Part shown: positions 20,471 to 30,847 of the stretch, one piece after another | How the letters are laid out: the number at the start of each line of letters is the position of its first letter | Numbering within the stretch: the first letter of the stretch is position 1 | Origin: Forficula auricularia | Taxonomy: Eukaryota > Arthropoda > Insecta > Dermaptera > Forficulidae | Reading direction: 5' to 3' | Length of the DNA stretch: 64,000 bases | NCBI GenBank assembly: GCA_024734495.1 | Contig: JALMQS010000128.1 | Span: forward strand, 20,339,573-20,403,572 | Position numbers and translations under genes: made by a program | The notes under the pieces: model-generated | The model's database searches: none | Seen by the model: the letters and a program-made list of their open reading frames with translations, nothing else | Told to the model about the DNA's origin: nothing

Positions 20471-22739
20471 AGCGATGGTCAGTAACTTGTTCCTCTATAT
20501 AGCTTAAGTTTCAAATTTCAAGCATCTGCGACTTACCGAAATCGATATATGAATGATTAAAATATTTATTTTACGATACTCCTAATTTACACTCCCTTCC
20601 TTTATTTCAATTGGATTAAAATCAATACCTACACGACTAATAACTCATGACACTTGATAAGTATATCATTTAAAAAAAAAAATCGTTAGTGCCGTTTTTG
20701 AGAAAATTAAAAAAACGAAAAATCTTTCGTGTAAATGTCCACTTCCGGTGTTACGATTTCAAGAAAAAGCTTACTGTACCCCTTCTAGCCAATCGAGCTT
20801 AAGTTTCGAATTTCGTAGCTCTGAGATTGATGGTGGCGAAACGCAGGGGGGTACATTCTTATATAAGTAAAAATCAACTTCCGGTACTTATATTTTAGGT
20901 AAAATCTTGTGGTACTTCTTGTAGCATCTAGATAGCTTAAGTTTCAAATTTCAAGGCTCTGCGACTTACCGAAGACAAGAATGAACGATTAAAATATTTA
21001 TGACTAATTTACATCTCCTTCCTTTATTTCAATCGGATTAAAATTTATAAACGACTAATAACTCATGAGACTTGATAAGTTCTCCAATTTTTAGAGAAAT
21101 CGTTAAAGCGCTTTTCGAGAAATCGATTCTATATACAGGGGTGATTCACGGTCCATGGCACGTTAGACGTTTATGGAAAACGGAAGAGAGTATTTTTCTG
21201 AAAAATAAGCACCTTACATTTTCTTACATGTTCTATCGATCTAAAATATTTTCAGCATTTCGACGTTTCGGATTCCATCGAAAAGTCGTAGCAACATTAT
21301 TTTTTTAAATAGAACACCCCTTATATTAACACGTTTTTAGAACTGCCCTTTTACTAAAATACTTTTTTGTTAATTTTGTCCTATACCTACCTATCTCTAT
21401 CGGTTTTCGAGATAAAAAATAATTTGTGTTAAATATGGTCCAAAACATGACCTAATTAAACTTAAATAAATTAGTGCTCTCAATTCATGAAACGTTGATA
21501 TTTTGGTGGTAGTTTAGACACACCCGAAGTATTTAATTTACGCCGAAAAATCGACTCCATATTATACAGGGCGTGCTAAGATTACTATTATTTCCGTTAT
21601 TCATAAAAGGGGTCAAAAGTTCGTTTTTTCAAATAAGACCCCCTGTATATTACTCAATAAATTGAAAGACGAAGAAAAATGCTTTAAGACGATATATCAT
21701 GTCCCTATACCTAAAACATCAAGTTTTCTTAATAAAGGCGCTTTTTCGTGAAAAATTACTTTTTAATGAATTTAATTTTAACTAACCATGGAAATATCAA
21801 GCTTATGACAGTTTGTTGACTATTTATAAGAAACTTATAAAGAGTTTATTGACGGTGTTCAAAAAAATCTCCCAAAATGATCGCAAATATTGATTATTCA
21901 AACGAAGTTCTGATAGTACAAAATAAATAATTTCATAAGAACTTCGTTTGGTAATCAATATTTGCGATCATTTTGGGAGATTTTTTTGAACACCGTCAAT
22001 AAACTCTTTATAAGTTTCTTATAAATAGTCAAAAAACTGTCATACGCTTGATATTTCCATGGTTAGTTAAAATTAAATTCATTAAAAGTAATTTTTCACG
22101 AAAAGCACCTTTATTAAGAAAACTTGATCTTTTAAGTATAGGGACTTGATATATAGTCTTAAAGCATTTTCTCCGTCTTTAATTTATTCAGTAATATACA
22201 GTGGGTTTTATTTGAAAAAACGAGCTTTTGACCCTTTTTATGAATAACGGAAATAATAGTAATCTTAGCACGCCCTGTATAATATGGAGTTGATTTTTCG
22301 GCCTAATTAAATACTTCGGGTGTGTCTAAACTACTACCAAAATATCAACTTTTCATGAATTGAGAGCACTAATTTATTTAAGTTTAATTAGGGCCATGTT
22401 TTGGATCATATTTAACACAAATTATTTGTTATTTCGAAAACTGATAGAGATAGGTATAGGACAATATTAACAAAAAAGTATTTTAATAAAAGGGCGGTTC
22501 TAAAAACGTGTTAATATATCGGGTGTTCTATATTTAAAAAAATAAAGCTGCTACGACTTTTCGATGGAAGCCGAAACATCGCAATGCTAGAAATATTTTA
22601 GATCGATAGAACAGGTAAGAAAATGTAAGGTGCTAAATTTTCAGCAAAATCCTGCCTTCCGTTTTCCATAAAGGTCTAACGTGCCATGGACCTTGAATCA
22701 CGCTGTATATATAAGAATTACTCGTTTAATATAATAAGA
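20471..22739 (-). mobile_element. Helitron-like relic interrupted by a 1.57-kb fold-back
   Basis: The minus strand starts at about 22739 with TCTTATTATATTAAACGAG, as the Helitron at 58277-59212 does. Across the fold-back it resumes at 21135 with 'cgttaaagcgcttttcgaga' (plus strand), which corresponds to 'cgttagagccgttttcgaga' at 59140. Two direct repeats of about 190 bp (20507-20710 and 20938-21123) lie in the interior. The 3' end is not seen. Confidence 0.5.
21136..22705. mobile_element. Large fold-back element, arms about 760 bp
   Basis: Ends CAGGGGTGATTCACGG and inverse of CAGCGTGATTCAAGG, with TA on both sides. The left arm (21136 to about 21895) is repeated inverted from about 21937 to 22705 with scattered differences, around a short centre near 21915. 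No coding in either arm; the 78-codon frame at 21072-21308 is chance. The termini are of the Tc1/mariner type. Confidence 0.8.
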
Positions 22740-22747
22740 AAGATAAG

Positions 22748-22960
22748 ATTTATTTATTTTCTTAGAAAGACGGACAGGTAAGCGAAATAAGTAGGCTATA
22801 ATGAAAGGCAGCCAGAAATTATTTAAAATGTAATCAAATTCCGACGTTTCGGATACTTTTTTCTCTCCTTCAGGGTATGAATAGTTATTGATGGGTGAGT
22901 ATAACTCAATTCCCATTTGTCTCTCTTTTCAGTGAAATGAACAATAATACAAAATTTTTC
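22748..22960. mobile_element. Penelope-type repeat (family C), single copy
   Basis: Runs from 'tttatttattttcttagaaa' through a hammerhead-like segment to 'atttgtctctcttttcagtg'. The same sequence occurs as an inverted pair at 50135-50595. Confidence 0.55.
22834..22885 (-). ncRNA. Degraded hammerhead-like motif C1
   Basis: GAAAC and GTC are kept, but the upstream box reads CTGAAGG: three bases present in the copy at 50228-50260 are missing, which removes the catalytic GA. Probably inactive. Confidence 0.35.
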
Positions 22961-23328
22961 AACATTATACCTTAATTGTGATTTTTAATTAATTATAATA
23001 TTTATCTGATAACTAAGTACACTTAAGATATAACGTTAAAAAATTTTGTAATATTGTTGTTATCTGATAACTAGAGACCGGATTCCTATGCAATTGCATA
23101 TTATTTTTCCGCCACGTACGACCCAGGGGATCAATTATCTATCCGAATCATGCATGCATCTAGGATACTGTGGCTTAAATTTTATACTGTATATTTTTGC
23201 ATATTTGAGTAATATTGCATTAAAATTGCATATTTAGTGCCAAATACAGAGGTTTTAAAAGTAATTTTTCGGTGAAAGAATGAAAAAATAGATTAAATAT
23301 AAAAAAAACAGGGGAGTACACTAATTTA

Positions 23329-25413
23329 ATTTATTTGATCAAATCATTGGGTTTGAATTTTCAGACTAAATTTTATCAACTGCAATAACTCTTTAATTCT
23401 TCACAGTATGACTCTTATAGGCATCTTTGTTTAGAATTGAATTTACTTTAACAAAGGTCATTATATAAAGTTGTGTATTTCAAAGGGTTAGGCAAAAATG
23501 TATAAATATATGTTTCATTTCAAATCTCTCTTATACAAGCAAAAGCACGTGACCTACAAAAAAGTTACATGAAACAGTTTTTAGGGATTTAAATGTACTA
23601 CAAAAAATCTTAGATAATTAATTTGTCTACGATTAATAATTTAGAAGATAGACGAAGATTTTAAATTTATATTCACGAATTTTTTTTGGTTAAAATAAAA
23701 ATAATTTTTCAAAAATATTTCCTTTTTCTGGTAAAGGGTTGTTTTCTGTAATATACCAAAAAAATTTAGCGAAATTCTTGATATCAACCGAATGCCACTT
23801 TCGGACTTGCGTCGCCTCTCGATATTATGGTAGACCAAAAGAATTATAAATGAAAAAGAAAGCTATCTTATTTTATCATTTTCATCCATCTGAATGCCCA
23901 CCGTAGCATTTTAATATAAGAAAACAGCATTTTAATTAAGAATTTTGTAGTTTAAAAGAAATTGTATGAAAAGATTCATTTTCTTCTTCTCTGGGAGCGA
24001 ATCAACTGGAAATGGCGAAAAGTTTTATTTTTTTTCTCATTATATATTTATTCAAATCTATTGAAATTTCATATCTGTGTATTATTTTCATTTATCTTTT
24101 ATATGCCATATTTATTATTGAGAAATTTGCATTTAAAGGGTAGTTTATTTGAAGTTCAATTTGAAAAAGGTTAATAACTCTGTGTGAGAATTTTTTAAAA
24201 AATATAAAATTAATAGATATTATAAAACAATGAATTATTAATAATTTTAATTTAATTTTGAACGAAATCGGTACAGTACTTTTTGAGAAAATGGTCAAAA
24301 ACCATCTGAACCGTCTATGAAAGGCAGTTTTAGAAACATTTTAAAATTCCCCTCCATGTCACAAGTCAATATTTCGTTTCATATAACTTTTTTAACTTTT
24401 TCAAAGGCATCGCGTGCTTTCAAAAAACAGCTTTTCATAGACGGTTCAGATGGTTTTTGACCATTTTCTCAAAAAGTACTTAACTGATTTCGTTCAAAAT
24501 TGAAGTAAATTATTAATATAATTAAGTAATGGAGAGGGATTCAGCCAATGGGTAGCCTCTGCTGAATGAAATAAATTATTAATAATTCATTGTTTTATAA
24601 TATCTATTAATTTTATATTTTTTAAAAAAGTTACACTTTTTTTCAAATTGAACTTCAAATAAACTACCCTTTAAAATGCAAATCTCTCAATAATAAATAT
24701 TGCATATAAAATATAAATGAAAATAATATGCAGAAATGAAATTTCAATAAATTTGAATAAATATCTAATGAGGAAAAAAATAAAACTTTTCGCCATTTCT
24801 AGTTGATTCGCTCCCGAAATTGAATCTTTTCATACAATTTCTTTTAAAATACAAAATTCTTAATTAAAATGCTATTTTCTTATATTAAAATGATACGATG
24901 AACCTTCAGATAGATGAAAATGATAAAAAAAGTTTGTTTTCTTTTTTTCATTTATAATTCTTTTGGTCTACCATAATATCGAGAGGTTCGACGCAAGTCA
25001 GATGGAAAAAATTGGCATTCGATTGATATCAAGGATTTCGTTAAATATTTTTGGTATATTACAGGAAACAACCCTTTACATGATAAAGTAAATATTTTTG
25101 AAAAATTATTTATATTTTAACCAAAAAGAAATTCGTGAATATAATTTTAAAATCATCGTCTATCTTCTAAATTAATAGTCATAATGAATCATATAAGATT
25201 TTTTGTAGTACATTTAAATCCCTAAAAAACTGTTTCATGTAACACAACTTTATATAATGACTTTTGTTAAAGTAAATTCAATTCTAAACAAAAAATGTCT
25301 ATTAGAGTCAAAGCTCTCCGGTGAATAATTAAAAAGTTATTGCAGTTGATAAAATTTAGTCTGAAAATTCAAACCCAATCAAACCCAATGATTTGATCAA
25401 ATAATTTTTGGAA
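23329..25413. repeat. Inverted repeat, arms about 1 kb
   Basis: Left arm 23329-24330 and right arm 24424-25413 are inverse copies (for example 'tttgatcaaatcattgggtt' and 'accgtctatgaaa'). They meet around an unpaired centre near 24331-24423. The right arm has a small extra piece at about 24525-24575. Arms are diverged by indels and substitutions, so this is older than the mariner palindrome. Confidence 0.75.
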
Positions 25414-25665
25414 GTTTTAAAAGTAATTTTTCGATGAAAGAATGAAAAAAAAGATTAAATATAAAACAGGGGAGGACACTAATTTAAATTTGATGAGGCC
25501 TCAACGACACGAAGTGCAGTGTTGGACTACGAAATAGAAAGTTGAATACAAAGGATCAAGCTACAAAACAACAACCCACTCATTTTTATTATTATTCAGT
25601 TGTACTAGATACTATATTCTTCACGAAAATGACGAAAAGTTTGCAATATTTTTCTTCCAAAGTAA

Positions 25666-25728
25666 AAATTTAAATTCGCCCCCAGTACGTCTGTGGATGT
25701 GGAGCAATCTTTTTCACAGTATAAATCA
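25666..25728 (+). pseudogene. hAT transposase C-terminal remnant
   Basis: Reads KFKFAPSTSVDVEQSFSQYK then SI and a stop. 'TSVDVERSFS.YK' is characteristic of the dimerisation domain in a hAT-related group that includes CGGBP1-like proteins. Stops lie directly on both sides in this frame. Only about 20 residues are recognisable. Confidence 0.5.
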
Positions 25729-26156
25729 ATTTAGTTTAAAGAAATTGTAAAAAAAAATTGAGCCCTCTCTTTCGGGAAATATAAAAAGAGCGAAGGAAAA
25801 AATCTGGTACTCTATCGAATGAGGATACTGTTAAATGTTTTATTTTATTTTTTTAATGCAAAGCCTGTAGTCCGGGAGTGGAGTCCGCATTTTGATCGTG
25901 AAAAATAGAAAAGAAAGAAATTTTAGAGATTTGGTCTTAAGGGTACCTGTGAATTCGGGTCTTGGGAGACTAAAGAGTGGTGACTGATATATTGGAGCAT
26001 TTCTATATTTCATATTATTAATAAAAACTTGTGTTTTTTTGCCTTTTTTGTTTGTAAAATACTATGTTTTTTAGAAAATTTCCTGAATGTTAACAATTTA
26101 TAAGTTGGGAAGTTAGTAGAAAAAGGGTAATTCAGGCCTTGAGTCGTATTTATCGG
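25729..26156. other. AT-rich stretch, probably flank of the hAT relic
   Basis: No further transposase homology could be read with confidence. Confidence 0.35.
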
Positions 26157-26316
26157 AGTACATGTTAGTCAGATGGATACACCCTCCAGTTGGCTCGGAT
26201 TTCTATTTTTGCCACTCCAGTTCGATTCCGGAGTAAGTGAAGGAGTCCTTTTGACTTCTGACATGTAAAATTATCCATGACAGCTCGGATTCAATAGAGG
26301 ACACACTCGTAATTTC
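26157..26316 (+). repeat. tRNA-derived SINE-like repeat, copy 2
   Basis: Best-preserved copy: A-box-like 'tagtcagatggatac', B box 'agttcgattccgg' (about 26219-26231), and the shared 3' body 'atgacagctcggattcaata'. Confidence 0.55.
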
Positions 26317-27275
26317 TTTACAATATTTATATTACTTTTTTATATCCAATGAACTTTGTGCTTAAAATATGAGTATAATTGTCTATGTTTATAACACACT
26401 ACAATAATCGTAATATCACTCCCCGATGTCAGATATGAAGTCTTGTCTTAAAATACGTAAAAACCCGATATCGTCTACATCTCTGCGATAATATTTCCCT
26501 TTGAGTGAATAAGCAAAATTGTCGAGTCTTAGGTGTTAGAAAAACACCAAAAATAATCCATTCATACAGACAAAATCTTTTTTTGTGTATGGTAAGAAAG
26601 GAGGCCAGGAAAAGCCATCAGACTTTTCAGAATATTATTTCCAAATTTTAAGACGCAATAATATTTTTAATTAAAAATGAAATTATAACCAAAAACTAGT
26701 TCCATCTAGATTGATATTAATCGATGTCTGAATTTTTTAAAAATTATTATTTTTTTTAATTGGATGATAACATATTATCATTCTTCATTCTTGGTACTTG
26801 TCATATTATAATTTAACATTATTTAAATAAAACATATAAAAATTAATTAATTAAAATTGATTAATATTGAAATAGATAGATAAGATACATAAAGTTGAAT
26901 GATTTTTATTTTTTTTTAATGGAAAAATTGAAATAATTCTCCGATTAAGTGAATGTGAATGTTTCTGTCTCAAAAAAGTGATTTCCTGTTTTGATTTATA
27001 ATTGTTTAAGGCAAAGGGAAGCTGCCATTTCAAATAAGAAATATGATAATAATTTTTATGTATTTTTTTTCCAGTGCCTATATCTAAATTTTTCATTAAA
27101 TTTTTTTATATTTATTTATTTATAAAAAATTTCGAAATCAGATGGACTGATGCACAGCAACTCTCAACAGGTGTTAGGCTAGAAGCTATATATTTCTACT
27201 AGAGGTTGTGATACATGAATGGTTGAACAAAATCAATTTAGAAAGAATCAAGAGAAGTCAAAACAAAACAAAGAT
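26317..27275. other. AT-rich stretch without recognised feature
   Basis: No supported gene or repeat. Confidence 0.4.
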
Positions 27276-27370
27276 AAGCTGACGTGTTCTGATGTGGCCA
27301 TCCACTTGACATTACCATAAAACCTGGCCCATCACTTACATTAATATTTAATAAAATTATTTATATAATT
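27276..27370 (+). repeat. Outer part of repeat family R (left of the BEL insertion)
   Basis: 'agctgacgtgttctgatgtg' through 'aataaaattatttata' is the inverse of 42285-42360 and 39232-39313, where it forms the end of the same repeat. Confidence 0.6.
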
Positions 27371-27375
27371 AGTTT

Positions 27376-28121
27376 TGTATGTAATTGTAAATTTCCTAGA
27401 TCATATCATGTATAATTTTTCATGTATATATATGATAATGAACTTAGGATAATGGTGTGGACTGTATTTCTTTAATTAAGATAAAGGAAGGTGTATTTTC
27501 TCCTTCTTCAATAAATAAAAGCAAAGATTTTTTGATATGATATTAACAATGGTTTTAATGATAAAAATAATGGCTTTTTGTACATACGAATGAAATTTGA
27601 TACAGTTGGGGATGGCGGTGTAAATGCGAACTTTTGCAGCATTTCGTTTCACTTGGTTTTTATCCGACGACGAGATATGGGATGATTCAAGTTTGGTTTT
27701 TGTCCTTCTACACTCAATTCAAATATAATCAAAATTCTGCTGATGCAGTTATACAAAACATTCAATTTCAATTCAATCTGCTAACCCAGTCAACTGTCAA
27801 TTTTTTCAACTTTTCAAACGGAGACTCAATTTCAACTATTCATTTCAATGAATCTATTAAGACTCGTTTCAACTACTCATTTCAACTACTCATTTCAACT
27901 ACTCATTTCAATGAACTCTATTGAGACTCTGTTTCAATCTACTCATTTCAACTCACAACAGAGACTCAACCAAGACTCCTTTCAACTAACTTCATTTCAA
28001 CTATCAACAGGAGACTGACTGGCTGGCAAGCAATCCTACCAACCAGCTGATTCCAAGCCAGTTTCTCTTTTTTATCCCCATGGAGGCATCACTCGTCAAA
28101 CTATCAATTCTAATTTATACA
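27376..28121 (-). repeat. BEL element 3' LTR (746 bp)
   Basis: On the element strand it starts TGTATAAATTAG and ends in ATACA. It contains short tandem repeats of 'catttcaactact' (27865-27905). Aligns end to end with 33240-33980. Confidence 0.9.
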
Positions 28122-28136
28122 TATTCTTCTCCCAAA
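28122..28136 (-). promoter_or_regulatory. Polypurine tract of the BEL element
   Basis: Minus strand 'tttgggagaagaata' directly abuts the 3' LTR, the position needed for plus-strand priming. Confidence 0.75.
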
Positions 28137-29165
28137 GACTCGCTAGGGGGTTTACTCGTGAGTCTTTGCTAGATTGACCCCAAATTAGTTTTAGATTCAC
28201 CAATTCATAACCCAAAATAAGGGGAACCTCTTTAAGAAACCCTTATGGGCCCAATAAATATTAATCCTTCATGCATACAGTAAAGAGGTGTGAAGGAGGG
28301 CGTAAATCTCCTCTAAACCTCAGTTCCGATGAGCAAAGAGATTTCAAACCAACTCAAAGTGAATTAACATAGTGAAAATTCACACTCTGATACAAAATAT
28401 TATTATTATTTATCAATAAATGAAAATTTAATAATGGTTACAAATAAAACCTTAATTAATTAGAATTATTATCCCAGGTTGGAAATTACAGGCTACTCAA
28501 TTGGTAAAGGAGCTATTTGTGTAATGGCTCTTCGTTTCAAACAAAAAAAATAAATCTAAATTTTGAAAACACCTTTCAACAAAGCTCTAAATGCCAAAAA
28601 ATTGAAATTTAATAATTTTAAACAAAACTAAAATCTATTATTATACTTATATAATATTTATTTTAACTCAAATTTAATATAAGTAACTAATTTTTTAAAA
28701 GAGAAAAGAGAAGAGGGAGTCTGACATGAGAAATGGGAAAAAATGTCAGACCCAGCTAGGGACCCCGTAGGCGCCAGCCACGTGCTGACAAATTGTCAGC
28801 TCCCTGAGGGTGAAACTTCACCCTCTTTCAAAAAATCTAAATTTTGTTATAAATTCTCTTTCTATCATTTTTGTTTTTTAATATAAAAAAAATCAAAATG
28901 TTGTAATCTATATTTTTTTTTTATTTTAATATCAAATAGATTCATGTGAATGATCTTTGATATATAAATATATTTTTATTTAATTATATAAATTTAAAAA
29001 TAATATATATATCGAACATAATTTTTTTAAATAGAATTTAATAATATTTAATTGGAATTTATCATATTTGGTAAATGAAAGTCCCTTTTTTTAACTTAGT
29101 TTTTCAAATGAATTAAAATACCTATACATAATTTCAGTATTATATTATAGTACTTTTTATTTTTT
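28137..29165 (-). other. Non-coding internal region where integrase is missing
   Basis: No HHCC or DDE integrase motifs are readable on either strand. A GC-richer patch near 28735-28815 and AT-rich sequence replace them. A deletion, or replacement by unrelated sequence, has removed the 3' end of pol. Confidence 0.6.
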
Positions 29166-30131
29166 TCAAAGGGTAACTGGACAAAGAATTGAAAAGAAAT
29201 AAATTTTAAAATTGTATATGAAATACATGTAATAGATTTTTATTAAAAACACATTTGGCCTTTTAACCTCATTATTTTCCTCTAACTTTTTAATTTGACG
29301 GGGAAAAGACTCTAGTTGAGACAATTGTATAAATTTCAAGAGAGCCTTTTTTAATTCTACCTCGTTCAGTGGCTGGCCAAAATTTTTCGAAAGGTTTCTT
29401 TTTCTAACTTTCGCCAGCCATCTCAACATAATAACTAAAACTCTATTAGCGAAAAAAGTTTGCCATCTATAAGGCTCTGACTGAGTCCAACTTAAAGTTA
29501 TCATCGAATCAGTTAAACAAATTATTTCTTTTAAAGGAATCAAAATAGATGGTTTTATAAAATGTAAAAATTCGCTGAGAACTAATGCTCCAGCTAATTC
29601 TAATCGAGGAAGACTGACAGTTTTTAAGGGGGCGACTCTAGTTCGCGAACCCACCAACCAACCTTGACTAACTTGCAAGGTTTTCTGAAAAATTCCCCTT
29701 ACTAGATAAATGACTGCTGAATAAGCCAGTTCGCTAGCATCACAATAGCCTAAAAGAAAAAAATCCTCTTCAGGCTTTACAGCTCCAATAAATCGGGGAA
29801 TATAAAAACCTTTCAATAATTTTAAGTCTTCCTGATATTCCGACCAAATCAAATTAACCCTGTCGTTAACAGGCTGGTCCCATTCTAACTTTTGTTTACA
29901 TAATTGCTGAAAAATGATTTTAAATTTAATTAAAACAGGACTCATAAAACCTAACGGATCAAATGTTTGAGCTAACTTACTTAAAAGTTTTCTCTTTGTT
30001 AAAACAACATTTTTATTATTAGTGTAAGAAATTTGAAAACTATCAAATTTGGTATTCCAAATTAAACCTAATGTATTTGTGACCGGGTTTTCAGCAATAA
30101 TTTTCGAATAATTTCCCTCCTCTCTGACCAA
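29166..30131 (-). pseudogene. pol: BEL/Pao pol: connection and RNase H domain
   Basis: This is the third segment of the polyprotein (321 codons after the Met at 30131, though translation would run in from upstream). RNase H of the Pao type (the Peptidase_A17/Pao domain of databases) spans about residues 40-250. LGYCDASELAYSAV supplies the first Asp (131), LPRLELAGA the Glu (178), and CLTDSM the second Asp (208), so the metal-binding triad is kept. The segment ends in unrelated Ile/Phe/Tyr-rich residues from about 300 on, followed by a stop, in place of the zinc-binding and catalytic parts of integrase. It is one frame away from the preceding segment: one base has been lost in a run of T near 30173, just after the conserved 'GGF'. 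Overlap with the upstream frame is about 60 nt. Confidence 0.88.
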
Positions 30132-30847
30132 CTGGGTGATATCTGAATTATTTGACGCCCATTTGTCAGTAAAAAACCTCCTTCTCTCAATAATGACTTA
30201 ACTTCAAAAATAATAGCTTCAGCCTCTTCTTTAGAATCAACTGATACAAAGCCGTCGTCCATGTAAAAACAATTATCCAAGACCGCCTTGGCCTTTGGAA
30301 ATTTATATCCTTCTAGGTTAGCGAGTTCTATCAAAACTCGTAACGCTAAGAAAGGTGAGGATTTCAAGCCGAATGGCAAAGTTTTTAAACGGAAAGTCTG
30401 CACCGGCTCTGATGGTTCAGACCTCCATAGAAATCTTAAAAAATCTCTATCCTGTTCATTAATCAAGATCATATTATACATTTTCTGTATATCAAAGGTG
30501 AAACCTATCGATCCATGTCGAAACTTGGTTAATATGGACCTAATATCGCTTTGCAACGGTCGCCCTGTCATTAAAATTTGATTAAGGCTAATACTATTCT
30601 CCGTTTTCGCTGAACCGTCAAAAACTATCCGCATTTTTGTGGATAAGCTTTGTTCACGAATAACCGCATGATGAGGTAAATAAAAACATTTATCATTAAT
30701 AGAGGGATTAGACACTATTTCTGCAAAATCTAATTTAAAAAGATCACTAATACAATTAGAATATTGAATTTTAAATTCCAACTTAGCTTCAAATTTTTTC
30801 TCAAGAGAGAAAAAACGTTTTAAAGCACCTTGTTTAGATTCTCCCAA
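30068..30847 (-). pseudogene. pol: BEL/Pao pol: reverse transcriptase domain
   Basis: This segment of 259 codons carries a complete reverse transcriptase core. It includes YLPHHAVIREQSLSTKMRIV around residues 56-75, IGFTFDIQKMY with the first catalytic Asp (119), TLPFGLKSSPF (about 157-166) and YMDDG (195-199) with the other two catalytic Asp residues. It copies element RNA into DNA in a virus-like particle. It is out of frame with gag/protease because of one extra base in an A run near 30862, and out of frame with RNase H at the other end. The nominal Met lies inside the conserved 'LGESKQGALKRF' region and is not a real start. Active-site residues look intact, so the breaks are the only obvious loss. 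Confidence 0.92.

Larger units (their letters stand above)
23080..25728. mobile_element. hAT-like composite with giant inverted repeat
   Basis: The left end has repeated 'gcatattt' motifs (23085-23240), typical of subterminal repeats of hAT elements. A block of about 75 bp ('ttttaaaagtaatttttcg.t' to 'acactaattt') occurs directly repeated at 23252-23328 and 25414-25493. Between them is an inverted repeat of about 2.08 kb. A hAT transposase remnant follows at 25666-25728. Outer ends and target duplication are not established. Confidence 0.45.

Noticed and set aside
21240..21300. Hammerhead in the fold-back arm (GAAACGTC on the minus strand)
   Set aside because: The upstream box reads TCGATGG without the conserved CUGANGA.
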